A stretch of 23,810 nucleotides of DNA from an uncultured Oscillospiraceae bacterium (GTDB lineage Bacteria; Bacillota; Clostridia; Oscillospirales; Ruminococcaceae), in the NCBI GenBank assembly GCA_910587465.1, contig CAJUMS010000040.1, forward strand, positions 1-23,810, in the 5' to 3' direction. The notes beneath the pieces were generated by a model. The model had not been told where the DNA came from and did no database searches. It was given only the letters and a program-made list of their open reading frames with translations. Within the stretch, counting starts at the first letter, position 1, and every line of letters starts with the position of its first letter. Positions 13,989-21,320 of the stretch are shown one piece after another. A program made the translations under genes and the position numbers.

Positions 13989-14390
13989 TTACCTTTTATT
14001 TATCGACATAACGCTCGTTCCGTCCTGCTTAGTAAATCCCAGCCCCTCGTAATACCCGACGAGCGGGGGATTTTCCGCGACGAGAAACAGATACAAAAAA
14101 TCCTTGTAACGCCGTTTCATCATCTCCGTAAGCTCTCTGCCTATACCCGAGCCCTGATAGTCGGGGTGAACCAACAGATAATGAACGTAAGCCGTCATTC
14201 CGCCGTCGTCGATAGCGTTCGCGAGCCCGATAAGACGTTTTCCGTCCCATGCCGTGAACACGGTCTCGCAGTTCATAAGCGCCTTATAAAGATGTTCGGG
14301 GTGCTTCCCGCTCGCCCAGTCAACCGATAAAAACAGATCCTCGGCTTGCTTTTCGGTAAAATCACGTTTATCCGTATATCGTATCTCCAT
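13989..14390 (-). CDS. GNAT-family N-acetyltransferase
   Basis: A complete 133-residue GNAT protein. The core AYVHYLLVHPDYQGSGIGRE contains the acetyl-CoA motif Q-G-S-G-I-G, followed by the alpha helix LTEMMKRRY. The late motif VGYYEGLGFTKQDGTSVM has the usual Tyr pair before a Gly-Phe turn. The enzyme acetylates a small amine or protein N-terminus; the substrate is unknown. It starts at ATG 14390 with GTGAGG just upstream, which overlaps the stop codon of the preceding membrane-protein gene (6-bp gap), so the two are cotranscribed and probably translationally coupled. Confidence 0.9.
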   Translation of the reverse strand: MEIRYTDKRDFTEKQAEDLFLSVDWASGKHPEHLYKALMNCETVFTAWDGKRLIGLANAIDDGGMTAYVHYLLVHPDYQGSGIGRELTEMMKRRYKDFLYLFLVAENPPLVGYYEGLGFTKQDGTSVMSINKR

Positions 14391-14396
14391 AAGTCC

Positions 14397-15725
14397 TCAC
14401 TTTATCTCCGTCAATAATTTTTCCTGTTTGATAAGTTCCTCGGCGGTCGGCGCGGTATCGCCGTAGCGCACTCTGTTGTATACTCCCGAAAGCTCGCCGA
14501 GGTCCTTCTCGAATGCGCTTTCGCCCTTTTCGCGGTGCACGCTGGTCGTGTCGGCGGGGAAGGGCGGCTTATCCGTTTTTCCGAGCCGCACCAGAAACAG
14601 CGCGTAGCCGTAACGGTACTTCAGCGTGGGATCGCTCTCGCGCCTGTACTGCCGCGCAAGCTCGCGCTCAACGCGCCGCCGCGTTCTCGAAGTGAGACCT
14701 CTTGCGTCGCTCATCAGAATCTCGTCATAAAACGGGATATCCGAGGGCGGAGTTTTCGCTCTGAAAAGCGGCTCGAACACCGACTTGATAAGGCTCCATA
14801 TGTGTTTTCTGAGCTTGAAAAGTACGGCGAGCATACCGATAATGAGCAGAAAAAATGCGATATTCGCAAGCGTGCCCGCATACCCCGATGGCAGCTCGCC
14901 CGCGTTCGCGGAGCTGTCTGGAACGATGTCCTCGGGCTCTGTCCACACACAGCTGCTAAGCGCCTCCATAACGGCGAGAAAACCTCGTATTATCATCGCG
15001 ATAAACTGCTTGATAAGTCCTGCCAGGGGCTTGGCGAACAGAAACAGCCCGATAGTCACAGAGCAGATGACGCTTATCAATACGGCATTGTACCGCCGCA
15101 GACCACACGGGAGCACCGACTTTCCTCCCGCTCGCTGCTTTGTGCAGAGGTCGATATTGGTCTGATTGGCGAGCAGCGCGGACAGCAGGATCATTATCGC
15201 AAATCCGATACATATCTGAGATATCCCGTCCGCGGCGAGCTTCTCCTCGTGCGATGACCACAACAGCATCGCCGCGATAAGTCCCGAAACGAAATACAGC
15301 GCGAACCAGCCGCGTGAAAATTTATCGGTATAGCCATTACCCTCGCTGCCGTGCGCGCCGAAAAACGCTATAATTCCGCCCGGGAGTACATAAAAGAGCG
15401 CCATGCCGCTTATTTTTGTGATTATGATCACTGCGATAAACAATGCCACGGGTACCAGCACCGCCGCTCTCGAAATAAACATTACCGCGGGCTGAGCCTT
15501 CCGCGAGGGTTTCCCGCTCAATTCGAGCTCGTGCGCGAGCCTTCCGCAGAAAAAACCCGCTGCGTAAAATACCGCCCACACGGCGTACACCGCGAAGTAC
15601 ACCCACGGCTCATAGCGTTTTATTCCCAAGCCGCAGAATGCGACCGCAAACGGCAGCAGCGCCAGAAACTGCCCGAAAATCGCCGCCGCAAGCAGAATTT
15701 TCGGACTGTCCATTGTCTTATCCAT
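14397..15725 (-). CDS. Polytopic membrane protein with DUF4129-like C-terminus
   Basis: A 442-residue membrane protein with about eight hydrophobic segments, seven in the first 250 residues and one near 290-310, then a soluble, basic C-terminal domain. That domain (about 330-442) has the look of DUF4129, with TSRTRRRVERELARQYRRES, a Tyr-Arg-Tyr-Gly run and a final EKDLGELSGVYNRVRYGD. In the common MoxR-DUF58-TgpA clusters the third gene carries a transglutaminase-like domain followed by DUF4129. Here the third position has the membrane part and the DUF4129-like tail but no visible transglutaminase core (no Cys-His-Asp triad region). Its start overlaps the DUF58 stop by one base (TAATG), with GAGGTGA inside the DUF58 end. 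The role is inferred from context: a membrane partner for the MoxR chaperone-like ATPase. Confidence 0.7.
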   Translation of the reverse strand: MDKTMDSPKILLAAAIFGQFLALLPFAVAFCGLGIKRYEPWVYFAVYAVWAVFYAAGFFCGRLAHELELSGKPSRKAQPAVMFISRAAVLVPVALFIAVIIITKISGMALFYVLPGGIIAFFGAHGSEGNGYTDKFSRGWFALYFVSGLIAAMLLWSSHEEKLAADGISQICIGFAIMILLSALLANQTNIDLCTKQRAGGKSVLPCGLRRYNAVLISVICSVTIGLFLFAKPLAGLIKQFIAMIIRGFLAVMEALSSCVWTEPEDIVPDSSANAGELPSGYAGTLANIAFFLLIIGMLAVLFKLRKHIWSLIKSVFEPLFRAKTPPSDIPFYDEILMSDARGLTSRTRRRVERELARQYRRESDPTLKYRYGYALFLVRLGKTDKPPFPADTTSVHREKGESAFEKDLGELSGVYNRVRYGDTAPTAEELIKQEKLLTEIK

Positions 15726-16852
15726 TATCTCACCTCACGAAAATTGCCGCGCGGGATATGCACCGCCTCACAGGTCGGGGGGAGCATATTCTCGTCCTCG
15801 CTGAGCCCCGCCGTGAACACCTTACAGCACTTGCCTCTGCCCGACAGCCCCTCCAGTATTTCGCAGGTCTGTTCGGTAATACATGAGGTTATCAGAATTA
15901 TATCCGTGAATTCATTGTAGTCAAGCGACACCATCATATCGTCAAGGTGTTCGCCGCAGATGTTTTCAAGCTCCGCGAGCTGCCGCAGCGCATTCATAAT
16001 GTGCGCGTAGCCGCTGTTCGGGGAAACGTACAGCCTTTCGGCAGTGTTCGCTGCAAGCGCGCACTCCGCGCTCACCCTTGAGCAGTAGTCAAGAGCAAAC
16101 GCCGCCGCCTTTATCTGCGTTTCGAGTATCGAAAGGTTCATAGGCTGACCGTAAGCGCTCACGCTGCGCTGCATATTGAGAATTATCAGAATTCGGCGTT
16201 CGGTTGTGAATTCGTTCTTGTATGCCATTAAATTGCCGGTCCGCGCAGTCTGAAGCCAGTGTATTCGGTTCATTGGCTCGCGCCCCGTGTACTCCCTCGC
16301 ACCGCTTATCATAAACGGGTCGGGCAGCACAAAGCGCCGCACCTGCATATTGCCGATAAACAGGTCACCCGAAAGCTCACCCGTTTCCATTTCGGCAGGT
16401 GTGGGCAGCACTCGCACCGTGTCCGTTACCTCGAGCACCATAGCCCTTTTCGAAAGTCCGAACAGGTCGCTGGCGGTGATTATAACATTGTCTATCGTCA
16501 TTATGCCGCGCTTTTCGCATTTCACCATCCAAACGCGGCGGCACTTGCGGTAGCCGCGCAGCACGAAAATGCCCGAAATCAGTCCGCGCTGCTCGTCCAG
16601 CTCGTTGCGAACCAAGGTCTGCCCCTTGAACGTCAGCCACGGCGAGCAGCTTATCTCGCTGCGCACCCACACCAGCGGCAGCCATTTCGCGTTTTCTATC
16701 TCCTCGACTATCTCGATAGTGTCGTTCTCAAACGCCTCGGGAGTGCTTATCGATAGCTTGTAAAAGACCTTTTTCAGCCCCGTTTTCTCGTACAGAATAT
16801 ACTGCCCCACAATGATAGCCGCGACGATAAGCGCCATTGCTATAAGCTCCAT
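15725..16852 (-). CDS. DUF58-domain protein (MoxR partner)
   Basis: A 375-residue protein with one N-terminal membrane segment (about 3-22), then a beta-rich region, then the DUF58 core near 195-235: LPDPFMISGAREYTGREPMN and RIHWLQTARTGNLMAYKNE. That signature (D-P, R-E-Y, G, R-I-H-W, A-R-T-G) is diagnostic for the family. The C-terminal part resembles a von Willebrand A-type fold (RILIILNMQRSVSAYG, then DIILITSCITEQ) with an incomplete metal site. DUF58 proteins are almost always next to a MoxR AAA+ ATPase and are thought to help it assemble or activate surface or metal-loaded complexes. It starts at ATG 16852 with AGGAG 6 nt upstream, 22 bp after moxR. Only one N-terminal helix is seen, where many relatives have two. 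Confidence 0.9.
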   Translation of the reverse strand: MELIAMALIVAAIIVGQYILYEKTGLKKVFYKLSISTPEAFENDTIEIVEEIENAKWLPLVWVRSEISCSPWLTFKGQTLVRNELDEQRGLISGIFVLRGYRKCRRVWMVKCEKRGIMTIDNVIITASDLFGLSKRAMVLEVTDTVRVLPTPAEMETGELSGDLFIGNMQVRRFVLPDPFMISGAREYTGREPMNRIHWLQTARTGNLMAYKNEFTTERRILIILNMQRSVSAYGQPMNLSILETQIKAAAFALDYCSRVSAECALAANTAERLYVSPNSGYAHIMNALRQLAELENICGEHLDDMMVSLDYNEFTDIILITSCITEQTCEILEGLSGRGKCCKVFTAGLSEDENMLPPTCEAVHIPRGNFREVR

Positions 16853-16874
16853 ATTATTCTCCTGATGCTATGTT

Positions 16875-17807
16875 TTACGCGTTTTCCGTAGGTACCGGCA
16901 CACTTTCCAGTATCTGTTTGAGAACGTCCGTTTTAACGCTGTCCTGCGAATAGCCCTTGTATATCAGACGGTGCGGGATAACGTAGGGAGCTGACTCCAG
17001 AACATCCTGCGGCATTGCGTAATCACGCCCGTCTATCATTGCGAGCGCGCAGCTCATACGCTTGAGCGCCGCCGCGCCGCGTGTTGACAGGCCAAGTCTT
17101 ACGCCAGCGTGTCTGCGCGTAGCCGTCGCGATATCGGCGATGTAGCCGCACACCGCCTCGCCCGCCTTACAGTCGTTAACGTCGTTCTGCGCCGTGAGGA
17201 TATCCGCGCCCGTGCAGACTGCCGTCAGCTTTTCCTCCGCGCCGAACGACGCCGCGCCGCCTATTACCTTGATCTCCTCGTCCCTGTCGGGGTAGCCGAG
17301 TGCGAGACGTATCATAAAACGGTCGAGCTGAGCCTCGGGCAGGGGATATGTTCCCTGAATTTCGGTGGGGTTCTGTGTCGCGATAACGAAAAACGGCGTT
17401 TCGAGCTTCAAGGTCTCGCCGTCGATAGTGGTCTGCCGCTCCTCCATGCATTCCAGCAGCGCCGACTGTGTTCTCGGTGTAGCGCGGTTGATTTCGTCGG
17501 CGAGGAGGATATTCGTGAATACGGGACCGCGCCGCAGCACAAATTCCTGCTCTTTAGTATTGTAGAAGTTAATACCCGTGATATCGGACGGCAGCAGGTC
17601 GGGAGTGAACTGGATACGTCTGAAATCGCCGTCGACGGACTTCGCCAGAGACCGCGCGAGCAGGGTTTTTCCCGTTCCGGGTACATCCTCGAGCAGGACG
17701 TGCCCTCCCGCGAACATCGCCGCGCATACGAGTTTGATCTGCCCGTTCTTTCCGCGTACGGCGCGGGATATATTATTGATAAGTTTTTCGGTCAGTTCTT
17801 TTATCAT
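16875..17807 (-). CDS. moxR: MoxR-family AAA+ ATPase
   Basis: A 310-residue AAA+ ATPase. Walker A is GTGKT (44-48) in LLEDVPGTGKTLLARSLAKS. Walker B is LLADEINRA with D104 and E105. The segments FTPDLLPSDITG and ATQNPTEIQGTYPLPEAQLD are the MoxR signature, and the LDRF segment leads to the sensor region. MoxR proteins act like chaperones that use ATP to mature protein complexes, often with metal cofactors or vWA domains. The start is ATG 17807 after AAAGGAG with a 6-nt spacer. Downstream are DUF58 and a DUF4129-like membrane protein. Upstream, 30 bp away, is a YbaK-type gene, and beyond it a small membrane protein and terD. Confidence 0.96.
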   Translation of the reverse strand: MIKELTEKLINNISRAVRGKNGQIKLVCAAMFAGGHVLLEDVPGTGKTLLARSLAKSVDGDFRRIQFTPDLLPSDITGINFYNTKEQEFVLRRGPVFTNILLADEINRATPRTQSALLECMEERQTTIDGETLKLETPFFVIATQNPTEIQGTYPLPEAQLDRFMIRLALGYPDRDEEIKVIGGAASFGAEEKLTAVCTGADILTAQNDVNDCKAGEAVCGYIADIATATRRHAGVRLGLSTRGAAALKRMSCALAMIDGRDYAMPQDVLESAPYVIPHRLIYKGYSQDSVKTDVLKQILESVPVPTENA

Positions 17808-17837
17808 AATGGTCTCCTTTAATGTTGAATTAACAAT

Positions 17838-18317
17838 TTATTCCGCCGCGATATCCGCAAACTCCCCCGAGCAAGCCTTGATGAGATCGTCTGGAGTAAG
17901 CTCGAGCTGCAAGCCCAGTTTTCCGCCGCTGACTATGATGCGCTCCAAGCCGCGTGCGCTTTCGTGAATGACCGTGCGGTAGGGCTTTTTCATTCCGAGA
18001 GGGGAGCACCCTCCGCGTATGTAACCCGTCACGGCGAGAATGTCCTTGACGTGTACGGGCGTGAGCGCCTTTTCGCCGACTGCGCGGGCGCATTTCTTCA
18101 AGTCCATTTCGTGGTCGACGGGCAGACAGAACACGAAATATTTCCCGCTCTTGCCAATCGTGACAAGCGTTTTGAACGTCAGCGCCGTGTCCTCGCCCAA
18201 AAGCTCCGCTATCTGCACTCCGTCCACGAAATTCTCACATTCGTAGGTATGTGAGGTGTACGGGATTTTCAGTTTGTCGAGCATACGCATAGCGTTGGTT
18301 TTGTTGTCCTTTGCCAT
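17838..18317 (-). CDS. ybaK: YbaK/EbsC-type Cys-tRNA(Pro)/aminoacyl-tRNA deacylase
   Basis: A 159-residue YbaK-fold protein. YbaK removes cysteine wrongly attached to tRNA-Pro in trans. Family segments are VDGVQIAELLGEDTALTFKT near the N-terminus, the conserved FVFCLPVDHEMDLKK, and GYIRGGCSPLGMKKPYRTVI, whose G-x-x-S-P motif is the signature of the catalytic pocket. I chose the ATG at 18317 because GGGAG lies 7 nt upstream. A TTG ten codons earlier (18347) falls within a hairpin and lacks a ribosome site. It lies between a small membrane protein and moxR in the same direction; the functional reason for this order is unclear. Confidence 0.92.
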   Translation of the reverse strand: MAKDNKTNAMRMLDKLKIPYTSHTYECENFVDGVQIAELLGEDTALTFKTLVTIGKSGKYFVFCLPVDHEMDLKKCARAVGEKALTPVHVKDILAVTGYIRGGCSPLGMKKPYRTVIHESARGLERIIVSGGKLGLQLELTPDDLIKACSGEFADIAAE

Positions 18318-18337
18318 TTGTTTTCTCCCACACCAAA

Positions 18338-18383
18338 CACCGCCCAAAGCCTCGCGCTTTCAAAAAAGCCGCTTGGGGCGGTG
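18338..18383 (-). repeat. Long imperfect hairpin between the 45-aa gene and ybaK
   Basis: CACCGCCCAAAGC (18338-18350) and GCTTGGGGCGGTG (18371-18383) pair at 12 of 13 positions around 20 nt. Read on the minus strand, the loop contains a T6 run directly after a short CCGC/GCGG stem. The RNA can therefore fold either as the long stem or as a small terminator-like hairpin. This could attenuate expression of the genes from ybaK onward. Confidence 0.5.
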
Positions 18384-18404
18384 AATTTATTTGTTTAGAT
18401 ACGA

Positions 18405-18542
18405 TCAGATCTCGTCGTCGTCAATATCGAGATCCCACTTGTCAAGCAGCTCGGTTTTGCCAAGCAGAAAGTAAGCGACGGCAGCCGCCGCCATTGCCGC
18501 GATAGCGATAATACCCGAGATAATAACGATCTTCTTAGTCAT
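18405..18542 (-). CDS. Small membrane protein, 45 aa
   Basis: ATG at 18542 follows AAGGGAGG with a 7-nt spacer, and the stop is TGA 18407-18405. The sequence begins MTKKIVIISGIIAIAAMAAA and continues to a Tyr-Phe-Leu-Leu end of the helix (about residues 5-27), then KTELLDKWDLDIDDDEI. So there is one membrane helix with positive residues inside and a very acidic C-terminal tail. I do not recognise a family. It lies 30 bp after terD and before ybaK on the same strand. The strong ribosome site and clean charge pattern make it a real gene. The acidic tail could bind calcium or dock a partner such as TerD, but this is speculation. Confidence 0.8.
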   Translation of the reverse strand: MTKKIVIISGIIAIAAMAAAAVAYFLLGKTELLDKWDLDIDDDEI

Positions 18543-18572
18543 GATAATTCCTCCCTTAAGGTATAGAAATGC

Positions 18573-19163
18573 TTACTGGAAACGCGCCGCGATATCCGCG
18601 ATGCCGTTGTCGTTGGTGGGTTCGCCGATAGCGCCGAACTTCCATTCGCCGTTGTAGCGGTAAACCTCGCCGAAGATCATAGCGGTCTTGCCCTCGTAGT
18701 TTTCGGAGAGATTGTACTTGCATAGCTCCGAGCCCGTGTCCGCGTCAACTATTCTGATGAACGCGTTGCGGATCATACCGAACTGCTGCTTGCGCTCTCT
18801 CGCCTGATAGATAGTGACCACAAAAACGATCTTGTTATAGTCGGCGGGAACTCTGTTCAGCTCGACGATTATCTGCTCGTCGTCGCCGTCGCCCGCGCCC
18901 GTGAGGTTGTCTCCGCAGTGACGTATCGCGCCGCTTCTGTGCTGGAGCTGACCGTAATATACAACGTCAATAGGACCCGCGAGCTTGCCCGTGCTTTCTG
19001 TGATAAGGATAGCGGACGCGTCGCAGTCGATATCCTCCTGCTTGCTGAACAGCGAGAACTTCTTGGGAGCTTCGTCCCAGCCCAGTCCGACAACAAGGGA
19101 TTTCAGCCCCGCGTTGCCCTTTGTAAGGTCGACCTTCTGACCCTTTTGAAGATTTACAGACAT
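18573..19163 (-). CDS. terD: TerD-family stress protein (tellurium-resistance/Ca2+-binding type)
   Basis: A 196-residue TerD-domain protein. It begins in the standard way, MSVNLQKGQKVDLTKGN, and has LVVGLGWDEA and the calcium-site acidic cluster DNLTGAGDGDDEQIIVEL. The late segment LCKYNLSENYEGKTAMIFGE, followed by Tyr-Arg-Tyr-Asn-Gly-Glu-Trp-Lys-Phe, is diagnostic. TerD proteins bind Ca2+ and protect against tellurite, phage or envelope stress in many bacteria; the exact mechanism is not settled. The start is ATG 19163 with GAGGAGG 6 nt upstream. It is alone here: no TerC, TerB or second TerD copy is next to it. The likely cotranscribed neighbours are a 45-aa membrane protein, ybaK, moxR and DUF58. 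Confidence 0.96.
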   Translation of the reverse strand: MSVNLQKGQKVDLTKGNAGLKSLVVGLGWDEAPKKFSLFSKQEDIDCDASAILITESTGKLAGPIDVVYYGQLQHRSGAIRHCGDNLTGAGDGDDEQIIVELNRVPADYNKIVFVVTIYQARERKQQFGMIRNAFIRIVDADTGSELCKYNLSENYEGKTAMIFGEVYRYNGEWKFGAIGEPTNDNGIADIAARFQ

Positions 19164-19188
19164 ATTTATCCTCCTCGGAATAAAAAAT

Positions 19189-19205
19189 CAACATTATAAA
19201 TGTTG
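19189..19205. promoter_or_regulatory. Palindrome in the terD leader
   Basis: CAACAT (19189-19194), TATAA centre, ATGTTG (19200-19205). It lies between the predicted terD promoter and the ribosome site, just downstream of the estimated start of transcription. That position suits a repressor operator. The regulator is unknown. Confidence 0.45.
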
Positions 19206-19222
19206 TATTGCCACACAATTTT

Positions 19223-19251
19223 ATTATACTACATATTTGTCCAAAATGCAA
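19223..19251 (-). promoter_or_regulatory. terD promoter
   Basis: On the minus strand TTGCAT (19251-19246), a 17-nt spacer and a perfect TATAAT (19228-19223), 60 bp before the terD ATG. It may drive the whole minus series down to the MATE gene, since gaps there are 62 bp or less. Confidence 0.6.
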
Positions 19252-19268
19252 TAGGGGAGTGGAAATTT

Positions 19269-19630
19269 TTACTCCCAGCCGACGTCTATACGCTTTTCAT
19301 TAAAGTCGACGCTCGCGCTTGCCGCGTGACCTCCGAGCTTGAGTGTTCCTTTTGTTACGAAAAACTCGAGGTCGACGGAAAACAGCTTATCTGAATTGCA
19401 GACCGTAATGCTATATACCGCGAGCACATCGCGGAGCGCTTCGACAGGTTATCGTAAATAATATAGGTGCCCACGGACAGTATTCGCCGGATAAGTATCA
19501 GTATCACCGCGACAAACCAGTCGCCGTCCTCGTTGTCACACGACGCGGCTATTCAGAGATGAAAGAAAAACAATACCGGTACCTATATAACGCCGAAAAA
19601 CACCTTGATGAATTTAAACAGTTTTTCCAT
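19269..19630 (-). pseudogene. Decayed small membrane-protein gene (two stops and a frameshift)
   Basis: From ATG 19630, with AAAGGAG 7 nt upstream, the frame reads MEKLFKFIKVFFGVI then TAG (codon 16), VPVLFFFHL then TGA (codon 26). It goes on in the same frame as IAASCDNEDGDWFVAVILIL and IRRILSVGTYIIYDNLSK. Near 19437-19450 the coding signal shifts frame and continues as EALRDVLAVYSITVCNSDKL, then a stretch ending FNEKRIDVGWE and TAA 19269-19271. Joined up, this is a protein of about 120 residues with two hydrophobic segments and a polar C-terminal half. I do not know the family. The order of pieces, the ribosome site and the promoter all fit one former gene. A consensus promoter still precedes it. 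Confidence 0.7.
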
Positions 19631-19658
19631 GGACAAGCTCCTTTACAATACTTGTTTC

Positions 19659-19687
19659 ATTATACATCAAAATAAGGAAAAAGTCAA
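19659..19687 (-). promoter_or_regulatory. Consensus promoter of the pseudogene
   Basis: On the minus strand TTGACT (19687-19682), a 17-nt spacer and TATAAT (19664-19659), 29 bp before the ATG of the broken gene. Eleven of twelve bases match the sigma-A consensus. Confidence 0.8.
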
Positions 19688-19719
19688 GAATACTGCGCTA
19701 AAAAAACTTTGAAATCCTC

Positions 19720-19748
19720 TTGAAATTCGTATATGAAAGTGTTATAAT
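19720..19748 (+). promoter_or_regulatory. Promoter of the second MATE gene
   Basis: TTGAAA (19720-19725), a 17-nt spacer and TATAAT (19743-19748). It is divergent from the pseudogene promoter, with only 32 bp between the two -35 elements. The leader is about 45 nt. Confidence 0.8.
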
Positions 19749-19799
19749 TATCGTTGCAATGTCGGAAACAAGTACGAGGGGAGGGGGCAGAGCGCAGCT

Positions 19800-21212
19800 T
19801 TGCCATTAAACATGAAGGATTTGACCAAGGGCAGACCGATAAAGCTGATAGTGCTTTTCGCACTGCCGATACTGTTAGGCAATATTTTTCAGCAGACATA
19901 CAATCTTGCGGATATAATGATAATAGGACAGAATCTCGGCAACAATTCGATTGCCGCAGTGGGTACGACGGCTCCGGTAGTCTCTCTGATGTTCAATATC
20001 ATAAACGGCTCTATAACAGGCTTTGCGATAATCGTTGCCAAGCATTTCGGAGCGGGCGACCATGACGAAATGCATAGGACTGTCGCGCGTATGACAGTGT
20101 TCGCGGGAGGGCTTACGGTGCTCATAATCGCGGCAATGGCAGTGTTTATCGACCCGCTGCTGCACGCTTTGGACGTTTCGGAGACTATATTTGCCGAGGC
20201 GCGGAGCTATCTTATTATCGTGGCATACGGGCTTGTGGTGACCTTGTTGTACAACTTCGAAGCGGGAATTCTCCGCGCGGTCGGCGACAGCGTGGTACCG
20301 CTGGTTATTCTGGTTATCTCAACCATATTGAATATCCTGCTTGACCTGCTTACGGTGTGCGTATTTAATATGGGAGTAGTCGGCGCGGCACTCGCCACCG
20401 TAATGGCGCAGGCGATATCGGCGGCGGTTTGTCTTGTTTACCTGATAAAGCGCCGTCCGTTCCTGCTCGTCGGGAAAAAGGACTTCGTGTTCACGGTGCA
20501 GAGCACCGTAGAGCTGCTCAGCGCCGGATTTGGAATGGCGCTTATGTATTCGATTATCGACATAGGCTCGATAATTCTTCAGAACGGTATAAACGGCTTT
20601 AAGGAGGATATGATAACCGCTCACACCGCCGCGCGGAAGATATTGATGCTGCTGATGATGCCGTTTTCGTCGGTCAGTGCAACGCTTATCACCTATTGCT
20701 CGCAAAACCTCGGTGCGGGCAAGTACGCCCGTATCCGCAAGGGTATAAAGGATTGTATGCTGATAATGCTTGTGTGGGCAACACTTGCCGTCGTTCTGGT
20801 TTTTCTGGGGGGGCACGCGCTTGTGGGAATGATAGTCACCGATACGGACACTCCGACCGGCGCGGCAATAGCGGATACCGCGGTGCTGTACTTAAAGTGG
20901 GCGGTAGCATTCTTTTATCCTCTGGCGGTATTGCTGGGATTACGTTGTGCGCTGCAGGGCTTGGGTAGAAGTCTTGTGCCGATCATATGCAGTATTATCG
21001 AAATGCTGTGGAAGATAGTCACAGTGGCGGTGATGATACCGCTTTTCGGCGGCAAGAACGGCAAGGTAGGCAGCACGGTGGAGCAAATAGGCGGGTATTT
21101 CGGCGTGGTGATCTCCGAGCCGATAATCTGGACGGCATGCGCGGTTATGATCGGTATTATCACGCTTGTGACGTTGTATCATATGCCCAAGGAGGACGTT
21201 AAGGACGGCTGA
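19800..21212 (+). CDS. MATE-family exporter (copy 2)
   Basis: A 470-residue polytopic protein with about 12 membrane segments. The start, KDLTKGRPIKLIVLFALPILL, followed by GNIFQQTYNLADIMIIGQNLG, is the MATE signature, and ALPILLGNIFQQ matches the same positions in the other MATE gene. The second half repeats the fold (SSVSATLITYCSQNLGAGKY). It exports an unknown compound by cation antiport. The start is uncertain. TTG 19800 has a GGGAGGGGG tract 12 nt upstream, while ATG 19812 has no ribosome site, so I give the TTG. It has its own promoter and a strong terminator, so it is a single-gene unit. Identity to copy 1 is low by eye, so this is not a recent duplication. Confidence 0.93.
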   Translation: MPLNMKDLTKGRPIKLIVLFALPILLGNIFQQTYNLADIMIIGQNLGNNSIAAVGTTAPVVSLMFNIINGSITGFAIIVAKHFGAGDHDEMHRTVARMTVFAGGLTVLIIAAMAVFIDPLLHALDVSETIFAEARSYLIIVAYGLVVTLLYNFEAGILRAVGDSVVPLVILVISTILNILLDLLTVCVFNMGVVGAALATVMAQAISAAVCLVYLIKRRPFLLVGKKDFVFTVQSTVELLSAGFGMALMYSIIDIGSIILQNGINGFKEDMITAHTAARKILMLLMMPFSSVSATLITYCSQNLGAGKYARIRKGIKDCMLIMLVWATLAVVLVFLGGHALVGMIVTDTDTPTGAAIADTAVLYLKWAVAFFYPLAVLLGLRCALQGLGRSLVPIICSIIEMLWKIVTVAVMIPLFGGKNGKVGSTVEQIGGYFGVVISEPIIWTACAVMIGIITLVTLYHMPKEDVKDG

Positions 21213-21225
21213 CGGTCAAGATCTC

Positions 21226-21256
21226 AAAAAAGCCATATATTGTATATGGCTTTTTT
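21226..21256 (+). terminator. Intrinsic terminator after the second MATE gene
   Basis: A 14-bp perfect stem (left arm 21226-21239, AAAAAAGCCATATA; right arm 21243-21256) with a 3-nt loop and a built-in T6 at the 3' end. The A6 on the left makes it bidirectional. Confidence 0.9.
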
Positions 21257-21257
21257 G

Positions 21258-21286
21258 TTGACATTTTTTGTATAATATGTTACAAT
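21258..21286 (+). promoter_or_regulatory. Promoter of the cellulase gene
   Basis: Perfect TTGACA (21258-21263), a 17-nt spacer and TACAAT (21281-21286), starting 2 bp after the preceding terminator. The leader is about 28 nt, with AAAGGAG before the ATG at 21321. Confidence 0.85.
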
Positions 21287-21320
21287 ATAATAAACTTCAG
21301 CCCTGTTAAAGGAGCGTATT

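Noticed and set aside
19269..19630. Read-through or selenocysteine explanation for the TAG and TGA in the broken gene
   Set aside because: A frameshift is needed as well, and no SECIS-like hairpin follows the TGA at the required distance.
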